From the NCBI GenBank assembly GCA_050485785.1, contig JBJHCA010000005.1, positions 1 through 64,000 on the forward strand: a stretch of DNA of 64,000 nt. The letters run 5' to 3'. Positions 1 to 9,378 of this stretch are shown here, piece by piece. This stretch comes from JBJHCA01 sp050485785 (GTDB lineage: Bacteria > Bacteroidota > Bacteroidia > Chitinophagales > Saprospiraceae). A program made the translations under genes and the position numbers. The notes under the pieces are model-generated. The model saw only the letters and a list, made by a program, of their open reading frames with translations. It did not search any database and had not been told where the DNA came from. Positions within the stretch are counted from its first letter, which is position 1. Every line of letters begins with the position of its first letter.

Positions 1-34
1 GCCGCAGACCGGGCTAAAATGCCATCCATGGCAG

Positions 35-81
35 AAAGCCATCAAACTCGTGCTTCGCACTCAAACAGCGATGGCTTTTTT
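35..81 (+). terminator. Rho-independent terminator of an upstream gene
   Basis: The arm AAAGCCATC (35-43) pairs with GATGGCTTT (70-78). The 26-base loop contains a smaller GTGC-TTC-GCAC type hairpin, and a six-T run follows at 76-81. This is the classic layout for a rightward gene ending just left of the window; that gene is not visible. Confidence 0.6.
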
Positions 82-583
82 CTCTGCCTTGTATGACATT
101 TTTTCACGCCCGTTCTGCTAGGGCGGATTTTGTATCATTCACTCATTTTTAGCATTGTCAACTTTGACGTACACACGCAATCAGCACAGACAATTGGACC
201 GATTTTCCGGCGGCCCTGGCCTAAAACGGTGAAGGCCGGTCTTTTAATTTTTGTCGCTTGGCGACGGTAGGCCATTTTGAAATTACCCTGTATTTGGCTT
301 TGTGACTTTTGATCATTATGCTCAAATTGCAGCTCCTGTCCTCTGTGTGATTGGTGAAATTTGAGGTTCATTCTTCTTTTTTGACGTAGCGGGTGCTGGG
401 TTCTGATTTGCAATGATAAGGCCATCAGTGAAGCTTTAGCTCTTCATTTTCAGCGTCTACTTCTTCGCAATACCTATTCTTTGCGACTCACCCTTGGCGT
501 CATAGTGTGAAACAAAACATTACTGCAAAACAATATCCGGTGTTTACTTTAGTCCAGTCACCTGGCATCACTATCTTTAGCCC
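82..583. other. Gene-free region before mnmE
   Basis: About 500 bases with no ORF I can support. A 96-codon leftward frame (135-425) is basic and matches no family I know. A short GTCGC-TTG-GCGAC hairpin sits at 253-265 without a T tract. The end of the region carries the possible mnmE promoter. Confidence 0.4.
548..579 (+). promoter_or_regulatory. Possible mnmE promoter
   Basis: TTTA (548-551), a 20-base spacer and TATCTTTA (572-579) resemble the Bacteroidota TTTG-N20-TAnnTTTG promoter, with G replaced by A in both boxes. It ends five bases before the mnmE ATG, so a transcript from it would be almost leaderless. Weak evidence. Confidence 0.3.
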
Positions 584-1996
584 ATGGAATACGCAGTGAA
601 CAAACTGATAGCGGCCTTGTCAACACCGCCCGGAGCCGGGGCTATTGCGGTATTGAGGCTTTCAGGCACAGGGGCTATTGCCCTGGCTTCCAGGTTTTTT
701 CGCGGTGCTGACCTCGGAAGCAAGAAAACACATACACTCAGCTTTGGCATGATGGTGAATGAAGACGGGCAGCGTCTGGATGAAGTGGTGGTCAGCATTT
801 ACCGGGCACCGGCATCCTATACCGGAGAAGAAGTTGTGGAAATATCCTGCCATGGCTCGCGGTACATTCAGCATGAACTGCTGCAACTCATGCTGCACCA
901 CGGCGCACGGCTGGCCGAACCCGGTGAATTCACCATGCGGGCATACCTCAACGGAAAGCTCGACCTGTCCCAGGCGGAAGCCGTAGGAGATTTGATTGCT
1001 GCCGAACATGAAGCAGCCCACCGGCTGGCCTTACGGCAGATGCGGGGCGGTTACAGCGAACACCTGGCCACCATCCGCAGCCACCTGATTGAATTTGCCG
1101 CATTAGTTGAACTGGAACTCGATTTTGGGGAAGAAGACGTGGAATTTGCCAATCGAAATGATCTGCGGCAATTGATACAGCAAATTGATCAAACCCTGAA
1201 GCATCTGATCAGTTCCTTCAAAACCGGGCAGGCCATCAAGCATGGCATACCTGTAGTGATTGCCGGCAAACCCAATGCAGGCAAAAGCACACTGCTCAAT
1301 GCCCTGCTCAATGAAGATAAAGCCATCATTTCCGACATTCCCGGCACCACCCGTGACGTGATTGAAGACACCCTGGTGATAGACGGTATGTTGTACCGGC
1401 TTTATGATACGGCCGGCCTGCGCGAAACCGACGATCCCATAGAGCGCATGGGTGTTGAGAAAACCATGTCAAGACTTGAATCGGCAGCCATCATCGTTTA
1501 CTTGTTTGACCTAACGAAGACTACTCCTGAAATGCTGATGGAAGAACTGGCAGCCTACACCCAAAAAGGCCTGCCCGTCATTATTGCAGGCAATAAAGCC
1601 GATGTTGCCGGCTCATCCGCAATCCGCCATTTTACGGATCTTTCTCCGGTAAAAACGGGCGATGTTTCCAATGCTATCAGCGAAAACCTCATACTGATCT
1701 CAGCCCATCGCAGTGAGGATGTTGAACGCATTAAATTGCACCTTTCTTCACTCAGTGCCATCCACTTCACTTCACAGGCCGATCACATCGTGAGTCACGC
1801 CCGGCACTATGAAGCCCTAAGGGATGCCCGTGAAGCACTGCACCGCGTCAGTGAAGGGTTGCAAGCCGGTATCAGCGGCGACCTTCTGGCTATGGACATC
1901 CGCGAGGTGGTACGTTATATTGGAAGCATAACCGGTACAGTGGACGCGGACGATCTTCTGGAATACATCTTTGGTCGATTTTGCATCGGTAAGTAG
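584..1996 (+). CDS. mnmE: tRNA modification GTPase MnmE (TrmE)
   Basis: MnmE acts with MnmG (not in this window) to install the 5-aminomethyl-type modification on wobble uridine 34 of several tRNAs, in the cytoplasm. The 470-aa product has the full family layout: an N-terminal tetrahydrofolate-binding domain beginning close to the ATG, a helical domain, and an inserted G domain. Visible GTPase motifs are the P-loop GKPNAGKST near residue 227, the switch region DIPGTTRD, DTAGLRET and NKAD. It ends in the diagnostic C-terminal FCIGK with its catalytic Cys. Length is normal. The gene stands alone, followed by a 50-codon gene. Identification is firm. Confidence 0.97.
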   Translation: MEYAVNKLIAALSTPPGAGAIAVLRLSGTGAIALASRFFRGADLGSKKTHTLSFGMMVNEDGQRLDEVVVSIYRAPASYTGEEVVEISCHGSRYIQHELLQLMLHHGARLAEPGEFTMRAYLNGKLDLSQAEAVGDLIAAEHEAAHRLALRQMRGGYSEHLATIRSHLIEFAALVELELDFGEEDVEFANRNDLRQLIQQIDQTLKHLISSFKTGQAIKHGIPVVIAGKPNAGKSTLLNALLNEDKAIISDIPGTTRDVIEDTLVIDGMLYRLYDTAGLRETDDPIERMGVEKTMSRLESAAIIVYLFDLTKTTPEMLMEELAAYTQKGLPVIIAGNKADVAGSSAIRHFTDLSPVKTGDVSNAISENLILISAHRSEDVERIKLHLSSLSAIHFTSQADHIVSHARHYEALRDAREALHRVSEGLQAGISGDLLAMDIREVVRYIGSITGTVDADDLLEYIFGRFCIGK

Positions 1997-2206
1997 GTGA
2001 GGAAGTTTTGTGTTCATGCTTGTAAGGTCAAAAACTTACGTGTTTGTTAGGCTAAAAATCCAACATCCTGATCACTTAAAACACGCTTCACGGTTTCAAA
2101 AACTTCACTGTGAATGAACCTGCCAAATGGCCAACAATTTCCTACATCCAACGCACGAGCAAACAAAAAAATACCAGACTATATTTTTTTGTAAAATAAT
2201 TGCATA

Positions 2207-2239
2207 TTTGGAACTCGATAGCCATTTTTTATACATTGG
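2207..2239 (+). promoter_or_regulatory. Candidate promoter of the 50-aa membrane protein
   Basis: TTTG (2207-2210), a 21-base spacer and TACATTGG (2232-2239; 7 of 8 to TAnnTTTG) lie about 40 bases upstream of the small ORF at 2279. The fit supports real transcription of that ORF. Confidence 0.45.
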
Positions 2240-2278
2240 ATACATGGAATCAACTGGTCACCTATTAATCTAAGCAAC

Positions 2279-2431
2279 ATGGGAAATTTACTTTATCTGA
2301 TCGCAGTAATTCTGGTCATTTTGTGGGCCGTCGGATATTTAGGGTACAGCGCAGGCGGGCTAATACATCTTTTACTGGTTATCGCCATCATTGCCATTCT
2401 ACTTCGCATAATACGCGGAGCGGGAATTTGA
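2279..2431 (+). CDS. Small membrane protein, lmo0937 family
   Basis: This 50-aa ORF encodes two hydrophobic segments (about residues 4-22 and 28-44) separated by a short YLGYSAGG turn, and ends with the basic stretch LRIIRGAGI. The pattern, including the GGLIHLLLVIA segment, is that of the short lmo0937/DUF5670 inner-membrane proteins, which are widespread and of unknown function. The start is an ATG preceded by a plausible Bacteroidota promoter at 2207-2239. It lies between mnmE and a convergent 5'-nucleotidase gene whose stop is only about 20 bases away. The family match comes from sequence pattern alone. Confidence 0.8.
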   Translation: MGNLLYLIAVILVILWAVGYLGYSAGGLIHLLLVIAIIAILLRIIRGAGI

Positions 2432-2451
2432 CCCGTCAGGGATTATTTCAT

Positions 2452-4473
2452 TCATGCATTTCGGCGTGCAGACCTCCATCTGCGCCATAAACGGTAAACC
2501 AGCCAACCTGCTATCAGGAGCAGAACCGGAACAGTTATAGCGACCCAGATCACAATGCGGGGAACAAATCTCACCCGAACAATCCGGTTACCGGTTTCGC
2601 TGTAATGGTTGGAAAGCACGGCAATGCCATCATCGTTCAGTGGCATTTCCAGTGCATGGTTTACCACAGTTTGCCAAACTTTGAGCTGACTTCCGTCAGC
2701 ATGGTACACGATGGCCTCATCCAGCTCAATGGGCTCACCGTGCTCGTTTTTAAAAACGATATTCAGCCCTGGAAGTGCTTTGCCAACCATGGGTAAAAAT
2801 GAGGCAATGAAGTAATCGGTGGCTACAGCTACTAGTCTGTCACCGTCCCTGGCCAGCCATTCGCAGTTGGAGTCTTCCGTTTGGATGCCCGCTACCCGGC
2901 AGATCTTCGCCCGGCTGACAGCGCGGTACAGTGGCAGCGGCTGACCACTCCAGGGTATTCGCCCGGCTACCGACCACCGGCTGTCATATTCTACCGCCGC
3001 ACCGGAATACTGAAGAAAATAAGTGTTCCCCAAAAGCTCACTCAGCAGAAAAGAAGCTTCCATGGCCCTGATCAATTCCCTTTCGGTAAGATAAAAGGCC
3101 ACAACCGGAAAACCCGGCCGGCCGTCGGCACCTGAGCCCAGTCCGGTAGCCAAAACAAGGTCGTAAAATGTGATCTGACCTTCAGACCAGGACATGATTC
3201 CCGGTTCCACATGGCTGCGAATGGCCCCGTTGGCCTGTACAGCCACCTCTACCGGTTTACCCCACACTGCGGACGTACTGAGCCTGATGGCATCGGCAAT
3301 AAAATTGCCCAGTTCGGTTTCCTGAAGCGGTGGACCTGCCATCAGCGGAAACGATGCATTCATGATCACCGAGCGAATGTTATTCACCTTACCCTGTGTC
3401 CATACTTCAACACTGTCATTGAGCTGGCGTTCTAGCTCTGCAATCAGTTCAGCCACAGTACTGTCTGCAGGTGAATTGAAGTCCGCCGGCAGTATGTAGG
3501 GAGTATTCCTGGCTGAGTTCATGGTTTCAAGCCTACCCGATTCGCGGTCAAACTCCAGCCTCAAAGCACCCAGATAGCGATAATTGCTTCCCGCCTGAAC
3601 AACGATGGTCTCCCCTGCCCTTTCAGGCTTTTCCAAAAGCGTGTGCGAATGGCCGCCTACAATCAGGTGAATGCCGTCTACTTTTTGTGCCAGTTCCCTG
3701 TCCTCTTCAATTCCGCTGTGGGTGAGCGCAACAATCACATCCACGTCGAGGGCCTGTAACAGTTCCACTACTTCCTGCGCTGTTTTTACGGGATCAAGGT
3801 GTTTAGCATTGCCCGGGTAGGCGGTTTTGCGAAAAGCATCCCTGCCCAGCAAACCAAATACACCAATCCGAAAACCTGGTATTGGCTCCAATATCCGGTA
3901 AGCTTCCACGCCCAGGTCAAACAGCGGATGGTCAGGAGGGAAATCCAGGTTGGCACAAAGCAAGGCCATAGTTCCGGCAGCATCGGGATAACCGGCACGG
4001 CGAAGCTGGGCAGCCAGCACTTCCGGACCAAAGTCAAACTCATGATTGCCCAACACCATGGCATCATAACCTAGATGCTGCATAAGGCTCAATTCCGGGG
4101 GATCACCCTCCAGACCTAGCCAGCCAAACGGTGCGCCGCCCATTATATCCCCGCCGGAAAACAACAGCACAGGCTCACCGGTCTGCTCACTTTCATCCCT
4201 GAAAGCCTGGATTGCCGCAGCAATACGGGCGGCACCGCCACGGGCTGTGTTTGGCCATTCTGCATGATCATCGGCAACCGGATGCGGAATAAAGTGCGAG
4301 TGCTCGTCATTGGTATGCAACACGGTAAACTGCAGCCTATTCGCCTCCTGTGCCTCCAACGGAATTCCGGATATCAGCCACACCGCAACAGCCGCAAGCA
4401 TGAAGATTCTCCCAGGCCGGCATCGACCGGGTTCTGCTTTCAAAGAGTTACTTTGGTTATGCATGCCGCTCAT
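2452..4473 (-). CDS. UshA-like 5'-nucleotidase/metallophosphatase, membrane-anchored
   Basis: A 673-aa exported two-metal phosphoesterase, likely hydrolysing nucleotides or nucleotide sugars in the periplasm or at the cell surface. A hydrophobic signal segment lies near residues 23-40. The calcineurin-like domain shows LHTNDEHSHF (DxH), FSGGDIMGG, LGNHEFDFG (NHE) and VGGHSHT (HxH). A 5'-nucleotidase C-terminal domain begins around GNFIADAIR. Unusually for secreted UshA, it ends in a hydrophobic helix followed by Arg-rich residues (WLVYRLWRRWRSARR), which suggests a C-terminal anchor. The exact substrate cannot be told. It is transcribed leftward after the metalloprotease gene but is separated by about 180 bases carrying a repeat. 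Confidence 0.88.
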   Translation of the reverse strand: MSGMHNQSNSLKAEPGRCRPGRIFMLAAVAVWLISGIPLEAQEANRLQFTVLHTNDEHSHFIPHPVADDHAEWPNTARGGAARIAAAIQAFRDESEQTGEPVLLFSGGDIMGGAPFGWLGLEGDPPELSLMQHLGYDAMVLGNHEFDFGPEVLAAQLRRAGYPDAAGTMALLCANLDFPPDHPLFDLGVEAYRILEPIPGFRIGVFGLLGRDAFRKTAYPGNAKHLDPVKTAQEVVELLQALDVDVIVALTHSGIEEDRELAQKVDGIHLIVGGHSHTLLEKPERAGETIVVQAGSNYRYLGALRLEFDRESGRLETMNSARNTPYILPADFNSPADSTVAELIAELERQLNDSVEVWTQGKVNNIRSVIMNASFPLMAGPPLQETELGNFIADAIRLSTSAVWGKPVEVAVQANGAIRSHVEPGIMSWSEGQITFYDLVLATGLGSGADGRPGFPVVAFYLTERELIRAMEASFLLSELLGNTYFLQYSGAAVEYDSRWSVAGRIPWSGQPLPLYRAVSRAKICRVAGIQTEDSNCEWLARDGDRLVAVATDYFIASFLPMVGKALPGLNIVFKNEHGEPIELDEAIVYHADGSQLKVWQTVVNHALEMPLNDDGIAVLSNHYSETGNRIVRVRFVPRIVIWVAITVPVLLLIAGWLVYRLWRRWRSARRNA

Positions 4474-4481
4474 GGTTGATT

Positions 4482-4524
4482 TGATTTTGATTGATATCTC
4501 TTTGTGGATACCGCTTTGCGGTAT
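4482..4524 (+). repeat. Interspersed CTCTTTGT-hairpin element, copy A
   Basis: TTGATATCTCTTTGTGG at 4491-4507 is followed at once by a perfect ATACCGC-TTT-GCGGTAT hairpin (4508-4524). The first 15 bases are identical to copy C (61871-61885) and differ once from copy B (13829-13843). The element lies between two leftward genes. Confidence 0.5.
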
Positions 4525-4652
4525 GGTAGCCCTGGTCCTCCATTGCCCCGTTGTTTGGCAAAGCGAGTGACTTCTTCATGCGAAAGATAGCTAATCCCCC
4601 AAGAATTTTGCTGTTTTCCCTGCCGTCACGCTTAAGTTGCCAGGGCCATGAT

Positions 4653-5942
4653 TCATTGAAGTATGATCACTCTGCCTTTTTCATCCCCTACTTGCTGTAA
4701 GTACACCGGGATCATCAGATCACTTTCGGTTTCTGTTTTGAATCCGGGACAGTCAGGCCTGAGTACTGCACCGGGAAGGATGCTGATGGATGCACCCGCT
4801 TCCACAAAAATTGCCCCTTCCGGAGGCAGAGACAGCCGGCAACTCACTTCCAGGCTTCCCCCGCGAAGCACCACCACATCACCCGCCAGATCTTTGGCAG
4901 TGTTCCACACCACATTGTCATCGATGTACACGGTTTGGTTCTCATCGTAACTGCACCATACCGGTTCCAAAGCTTTGCGTACGGAACTGCTGAGTTCGGA
5001 CATGCGATGGTGAATTCTGGATATCTGGCATGGTGTCCATGCTGTTTTGAAGGTGTTGTAATCCATCACATTATTGCTGGCCATGGTATCACAGGGTGGC
5101 GGTCCGATATTCCAGCAGTTGGGATGCGGCACGGTATCATCACAGCCATCGTGAGGCAGCCAGGAATGTGAAAGACTCAGTATGTGGCCGGTCTCGTGAT
5201 TGAGCAGTCCGGCATAAGTCCAGGCATCGTTATAAGTGGTATCGCCCGGACTGCGGATCACCGGCGTGGTGGCACTGTAATGGCTGCCGGCCATTTTAAT
5301 AGCCAGATCAGCGGCCAAAGCTACACCTGTACGCGTAGGATCGTAGGTTGGCGAGGCTATGGAATCAGGGTGGTGTTCCAGAATAAAAATCCTCAGGGTT
5401 CTGCCGGTTTTACAGGGATACCGCTGAAGCAACCTTCGGTCGTACACATTGCGGTGAGCTCCTTCTTTCACGTAAAATCCAAGCTCTTCATCGGTATAAA
5501 AATAGATGGCGCGTCCATCATCAGTAATGCTGTCGTGAGCCAGGCGGTACATAAAGTTGATGGGAAGTACGGGGGTATTGTTGCCGGGTGGCAGCCACAT
5601 GGGTTGATTACTGGCCAGGTGATTGTTAGCACTGTAGAGCAGGTTGCGGGCATATAGCCTGCCTGCTTCAGGAGTAAACGAATGTCTGCCTGCAGTATCG
5701 CCGATAAAGTAAAAGCTGACGTTGATGTAACGCATGGGAAAGTGCGAAAGATAAGCCGTGTCAGGCGCATAGCCGTACCGGTCGGCACATCCTGATTGCC
5801 CCTGGGCGGATACAATTTCTTCAGGCTGATACAGGTGCCAGTAAACAGCCGGCTGAAAGCCGGGAAGGGAGTGGCAGCCAAACATCAGCCCCACAAAAAG
5901 ACATCCCAAAAACAAAGCAAAAAACGGGAAACCTGTTCTCAT
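4653..5942 (-). CDS. Pappalysin-like (M43 type) metalloprotease, probable lipoprotein
   Basis: A 429-aa exported protein with an N-terminal hydrophobic segment and a Cys at residue 23 in a loose lipobox (LMFGC), so it is likely a lipoprotein. The zinc motif HETGHILSLSH lies at residues 249-259, the extended HExxHxxxxxH of metzincins. It is followed by Cys-rich loops (DGCDD, PPCDTM) and ASNNVMDYN, whose Met suggests the met-turn seen in M43 cytophagalysin/pappalysin proteases. The C-terminal 110 residues look like short beta repeats (VVVLRGGSLEVS, AIFVEAGASISI). Function is presumably extracellular peptide cleavage. Start is an ATG. Confidence 0.78.
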   Translation of the reverse strand: MRTGFPFFALFLGCLFVGLMFGCHSLPGFQPAVYWHLYQPEEIVSAQGQSGCADRYGYAPDTAYLSHFPMRYINVSFYFIGDTAGRHSFTPEAGRLYARNLLYSANNHLASNQPMWLPPGNNTPVLPINFMYRLAHDSITDDGRAIYFYTDEELGFYVKEGAHRNVYDRRLLQRYPCKTGRTLRIFILEHHPDSIASPTYDPTRTGVALAADLAIKMAGSHYSATTPVIRSPGDTTYNDAWTYAGLLNHETGHILSLSHSWLPHDGCDDTVPHPNCWNIGPPPCDTMASNNVMDYNTFKTAWTPCQISRIHHRMSELSSSVRKALEPVWCSYDENQTVYIDDNVVWNTAKDLAGDVVVLRGGSLEVSCRLSLPPEGAIFVEAGASISILPGAVLRPDCPGFKTETESDLMIPVYLQQVGDEKGRVIILQ

Positions 5943-6256
5943 CCCTCAATCATCCTTTAGAAAACAACAACGCACCATACGGCTACAGAGATATTAAAAA
6001 AATACGGGTTGTGCAAAAATCGGGTGCAATTACCACGCTGTGCACCAAAAATAAGAACGGCACGAAACATGAAAAAAATAAACGGAGCAATATGCAACAC
6101 AAAGAGGATAAAAAGCGTAAATTAGCCGTTCTGTTTTTTACGCTTAGCGGGTAAACACTCCGAAAGCCACTCAACAGCAAACACCATCACTGAATCCGGC
6201 GTGCTGAGCACCTGCACACTCCATTGTGCCCGTGCCTAATTTTGAATGAACTGAGC
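5943..6256. other. AT-rich region upstream of the Rep_3 gene
   Basis: No gene is seen. The region holds three short GTGCA words (6011-6015, 6024-6028, 6040-6044) and an inverted repeat AAGCGTAAA...TTTACGCTT near 6114-6145. Rep_3 initiators usually bind iterons next to their gene, so these could be remnants of binding sites, but spacing is irregular and the words are too short to call iterons. Confidence 0.3.
6237..6244 (+). promoter_or_regulatory. Candidate -7 box of the Rep_3 gene
   Basis: TAATTTTG is a perfect TAnnTTTG match 12 bases before the ATG at 6257. No convincing -33 box is present. It argues against the upstream in-frame start at 6224. Confidence 0.4.
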
Positions 6257-7654
6257 ATGGCCATAGTAAAGCACAACAAACTGATAGAAACCAGCTATAA
6301 ACTCAATAGCAGGGAGCAGTTTTTTATTCTCTACCTCATTTCCCAGATTTCTCAGACTGACCGGCATTTCCGCGAATACACCATGACTTACCGGGAAATT
6401 GAGAATATCCTCAATTTTGACGGCAAGAGACGTATAGCCAATAAAGCGGAAGTGTTTGGCCTGATGGACAAGCTCAACAGCGAGCCCATTCTGTACGAAA
6501 AAGGCAACATTATTGGCAAGAGTGTATGGCTGCAGCACATGGAGCACAATAAAGACACGGATGAGTTCACCTTCAGTTTATCCGAGAAACTTCGGGAATA
6601 TCTGTTGCAGCTCAAGGAGCATTTTACGCGGTACAATATTCAGAACATTATTTATCTGAGCGGGCACTCCATCAGGTTGTACGAACTGCTCAAGCGTTTT
6701 CAGTACAAAGACAACTGCGAATTCACCATTGATAAGCTGAAGTTTTACCTGGGCATTGAAAACAAATACCCCAAGTTTTACGAGTTTAAACGCTGGGTAC
6801 TGGCACCTTCACAGGCAGAACTGGCAAGATACACGGACATCAGATTTACCTACGAACCGGCCGAAAAAGACGGGAAAAAAGTTTTGTCCCTCGTTTTTGA
6901 GATTGAAGAAAACCAGCCACGTTACAGTCCTGACGTATTGAGGCTGCTCACCACTGTGGAAAGCCAGAAAGAAGCTTCGCTCCGAAGAGAGTACGGCGAG
7001 AATGCTGACCTGAGTCAGCTGAGCGAGTTTCGCGACAATATACACGCCGTGGAGCAAAGCATTTACGCCGACCGGCTGGATAAACTGGGCGAAAGCTGCA
7101 CCAATGCATTCCGGTTTTTAGCAGCAAAAGGCGTGAATAAATCCTTCATTATGGAAGAGGTGTTGCAGCATAAAAATCTGCAATACGAAGTAGTGAAAGG
7201 TTTTGAAGATGTTTATATCAAACGGCTGTGGCATTTTCTCGAACAAAAGTCCAAATCCCGGTCAATAGCTGCCGCTTTTGTCACCTGGTGGAAAAAAGGT
7301 AAGTTGACCGCCTCCAATCTCCATGCCGGTTTGGTAGAGAGTATCCTGCTACACAGCAAAAAGGCAGCCCGAAACGACGCACGCGACAAGGAGCAACTCA
7401 GGCAATGGCAGCCCGATTCCGACGGCGAATCCTCCAATGGCCTTTTTGGCAGGGTGAGCAAATGGCCACAAAGCCCCCTGCAACAACTGGAACAAAGCGA
7501 TCCACAGGAGTTCAGGCGATTGTACGTTCAGGCCTGCCGGGAGCTGGCCGATTCGATGGATCAACCGTTAAGTACGGTACAAAATGGTAGTGGCTATCGT
7601 GCGGCCGTATTGTCGCGGATGCAATCACTCCTTGCCGAAGGGGTAAAAATGTAA
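6257..7654 (+). CDS. Rep_3-type (RepB-like) replication initiator
   Basis: The 465-aa product opens with IVKHNKLIETSYKLNSREQ, the hallmark start of Rep_3 plasmid initiators, which bind origin iterons through two winged-helix domains. The first covers roughly residues 1-130 and the second residues 140-235 (HSIRLYELLKRFQYK, FEFK-type core). About 230 further residues have no family I recognise, making it longer than most plasmid versions. I chose the ATG at 6257 because the family motif starts there and a -7 box sits just upstream. Its neighbours are housekeeping genes, with no partition, mobilisation or toxin-antitoxin genes nearby, so this is probably a chromosomal initiator-like gene. Its role is unknown. 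Confidence 0.85.
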   Translation: MAIVKHNKLIETSYKLNSREQFFILYLISQISQTDRHFREYTMTYREIENILNFDGKRRIANKAEVFGLMDKLNSEPILYEKGNIIGKSVWLQHMEHNKDTDEFTFSLSEKLREYLLQLKEHFTRYNIQNIIYLSGHSIRLYELLKRFQYKDNCEFTIDKLKFYLGIENKYPKFYEFKRWVLAPSQAELARYTDIRFTYEPAEKDGKKVLSLVFEIEENQPRYSPDVLRLLTTVESQKEASLRREYGENADLSQLSEFRDNIHAVEQSIYADRLDKLGESCTNAFRFLAAKGVNKSFIMEEVLQHKNLQYEVVKGFEDVYIKRLWHFLEQKSKSRSIAAAFVTWWKKGKLTASNLHAGLVESILLHSKKAARNDARDKEQLRQWQPDSDGESSNGLFGRVSKWPQSPLQQLEQSDPQEFRRLYVQACRELADSMDQPLSTVQNGSGYRAAVLSRMQSLLAEGVKM

Positions 7655-7695
7655 CCGGTGTTTGCTACATTTGAGGCAACAGACCACCACGGGAC

Positions 7696-9378
7696 ATGAT
7701 TTTTACCCGCACCATCAAAAATATCAACAGACTTCGCGAAATTGCCCGGATACTGCTCAAATACGGCTTTGAGGACGTCATTGCCTATACTCCGCTCAAG
7801 GCTGTTATACCCAACAGGGCGCGGCTGGGATGGAAAAAAGCTGAGGAATTTGAGAAATACAGCCATTGGGAGTTGCTTCGCATGGCTACCGAAGAGCTCG
7901 GGCCCTCTTTTATCAAGTTCGGTCAGTTGCTGGCCAACCGTCCTGACCTGCTTCCGGCGGGGCTCATCAGGGAATTGCAGCGATTGCAGAGTGATGTGCC
8001 TCCCTTCCCCTTTGAGCAGGTAGAAGAGATCATTAACCGATCGCTGAAAGCGCCCTGGAACACGATTTTTAGCAGTATCGAACCGGTTCCCATCGGCGCT
8101 GCATCCATCGGGCAGGTGCACCGGGCAGAATTGATGAACGGCAGGCAGGTAGTGATCAAGATCCGGCGACCCGGTGTCAAGTCCAAGGTGGAAACTGACC
8201 TTTACATCGTTAAGGACATAGTCAGGCGGAGTGAGAAGTTTTTCCAGAGTCAGGGTATTTTAAATGCCATGGACATAGTCAATAGTTTTGAACGGAGCAT
8301 CATGCGCGAGCTCGACTATACATTTGAAGCCAGGCACATGGCTCAGTTCAGGCACTACTACCGAAAGCGCAAGGATTTTTACATACCCCTGGTTTACAAA
8401 GAGTACAGCACCGAAGAAGTGCTCACCATGGAGCGGGTGAGCGGCTGTAAAATAACCGATGCCCGGCAATTGAATATCTGGGGCATCAACACAGAGAAGC
8501 TCGCCGAGCAGGGCATGGATATTTATATGAGCCAGATATTTGAGCACGGCTTTTTCCATGCTGATCCGCATCCCGGCAACATCATCATCAGTGAAAAGGG
8601 CGTGATCAACCTGATTGATTTTGGCATGGTGGGCAAGCTCAACAAACAGGAGAAGTTTGCCTTCGCCGGCATTTTTATGGGAATGGCACAAAAAGATCCG
8701 CGCAAGATGGCCCGGAACTTTCGCCGGCTGTCACCCGATACCTTCATTGAGGACCGGGCTGCCTTTGAGCGGGAGATGAGTGATATCATTGACGACTTCG
8801 CTTATCAAAGTGTTGAGGAGGCCAGCATTGCCGATCTGGCCGTCCGGATGCAGGAAGTGATCAGAGTGTATGGATTGCGTGTGCCCGGAGACATTTTCAT
8901 CATTCTACGCGCTCTAACCATACTGGAAGGCATAGGCAAAACCATACATCCCCATTTTCAGACTTTTGAGTTTATCCGGCCCTACGGGTTCCGCATACTT
9001 CGCGAACAGTATGCCCCGGGATACGTAGCCGATCAGGTTTACTCTACTTCCATGCAGTTTCTCAGCTTTCTCAATACCTTTCCGGTAGATGTAAAAGCGA
9101 TTTTGAGGAAACTCAGCAGGGGGCGACTGCATATCAGGATTGAGCATCTGGGCTATGAAGCCGGAGTTGAAAAAATCACCAACAGCGTAAACAGGTTTAG
9201 CCTGGTAATGCTGATTGTGAGCCTGATTACTGGAAGTGCTATTTTTGCTCTTGCACCGTTCAGCGATTCCCTCACCACAGCCGGTGGCATGCCCTATATC
9301 AGCATTGCCGGTCTGGTACTGGCCGGTTTGCTATCCTTTGTATGGGTGGTAATGGTATGGTGGCAGGGTCGCAGTTAA
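7696..9378 (+). CDS. ABC1/UbiB family atypical kinase
   Basis: A 560-aa member of the UbiB/AarF/ABC1 protein-kinase-like family, linked in other organisms to isoprenoid quinone synthesis. Characteristic motifs are GPSFIKFGQLLANRPDLLP (KxGQ motif), the Ala-rich nucleotide loop AASIGQVHRAE, the lysine of VVIKIRRPGV, HADPHPGNI (catalytic loop) and LIDFGMVG (DFG equivalent). Two hydrophobic helices at the C-terminus (about residues 503-522 and 530-555) anchor it in the inner membrane, as in UbiB. It follows the Rep_3 gene by 41 bases. I did not name it ubiB because Bacteroidota make menaquinone and its role there is untested. Confidence 0.9.
   Translation: MIFTRTIKNINRLREIARILLKYGFEDVIAYTPLKAVIPNRARLGWKKAEEFEKYSHWELLRMATEELGPSFIKFGQLLANRPDLLPAGLIRELQRLQSDVPPFPFEQVEEIINRSLKAPWNTIFSSIEPVPIGAASIGQVHRAELMNGRQVVIKIRRPGVKSKVETDLYIVKDIVRRSEKFFQSQGILNAMDIVNSFERSIMRELDYTFEARHMAQFRHYYRKRKDFYIPLVYKEYSTEEVLTMERVSGCKITDARQLNIWGINTEKLAEQGMDIYMSQIFEHGFFHADPHPGNIIISEKGVINLIDFGMVGKLNKQEKFAFAGIFMGMAQKDPRKMARNFRRLSPDTFIEDRAAFEREMSDIIDDFAYQSVEEASIADLAVRMQEVIRVYGLRVPGDIFIILRALTILEGIGKTIHPHFQTFEFIRPYGFRILREQYAPGYVADQVYSTSMQFLSFLNTFPVDVKAILRKLSRGRLHIRIEHLGYEAGVEKITNSVNRFSLVMLIVSLITGSAIFALAPFSDSLTTAGGMPYISIAGLVLAGLLSFVWVVMVWWQGRS

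Noticed and set aside
135..425. Leftward 96-codon ORF
   Set aside because: Basic, Gln/Arg-rich translation with no recognised motif, no promoter or plausible start context; likely a chance frame.
6011..6044. Iterons of the Rep_3 initiator
   Set aside because: Three GTGCA words with 13- and 16-base spacing are too short and irregular to separate from chance.
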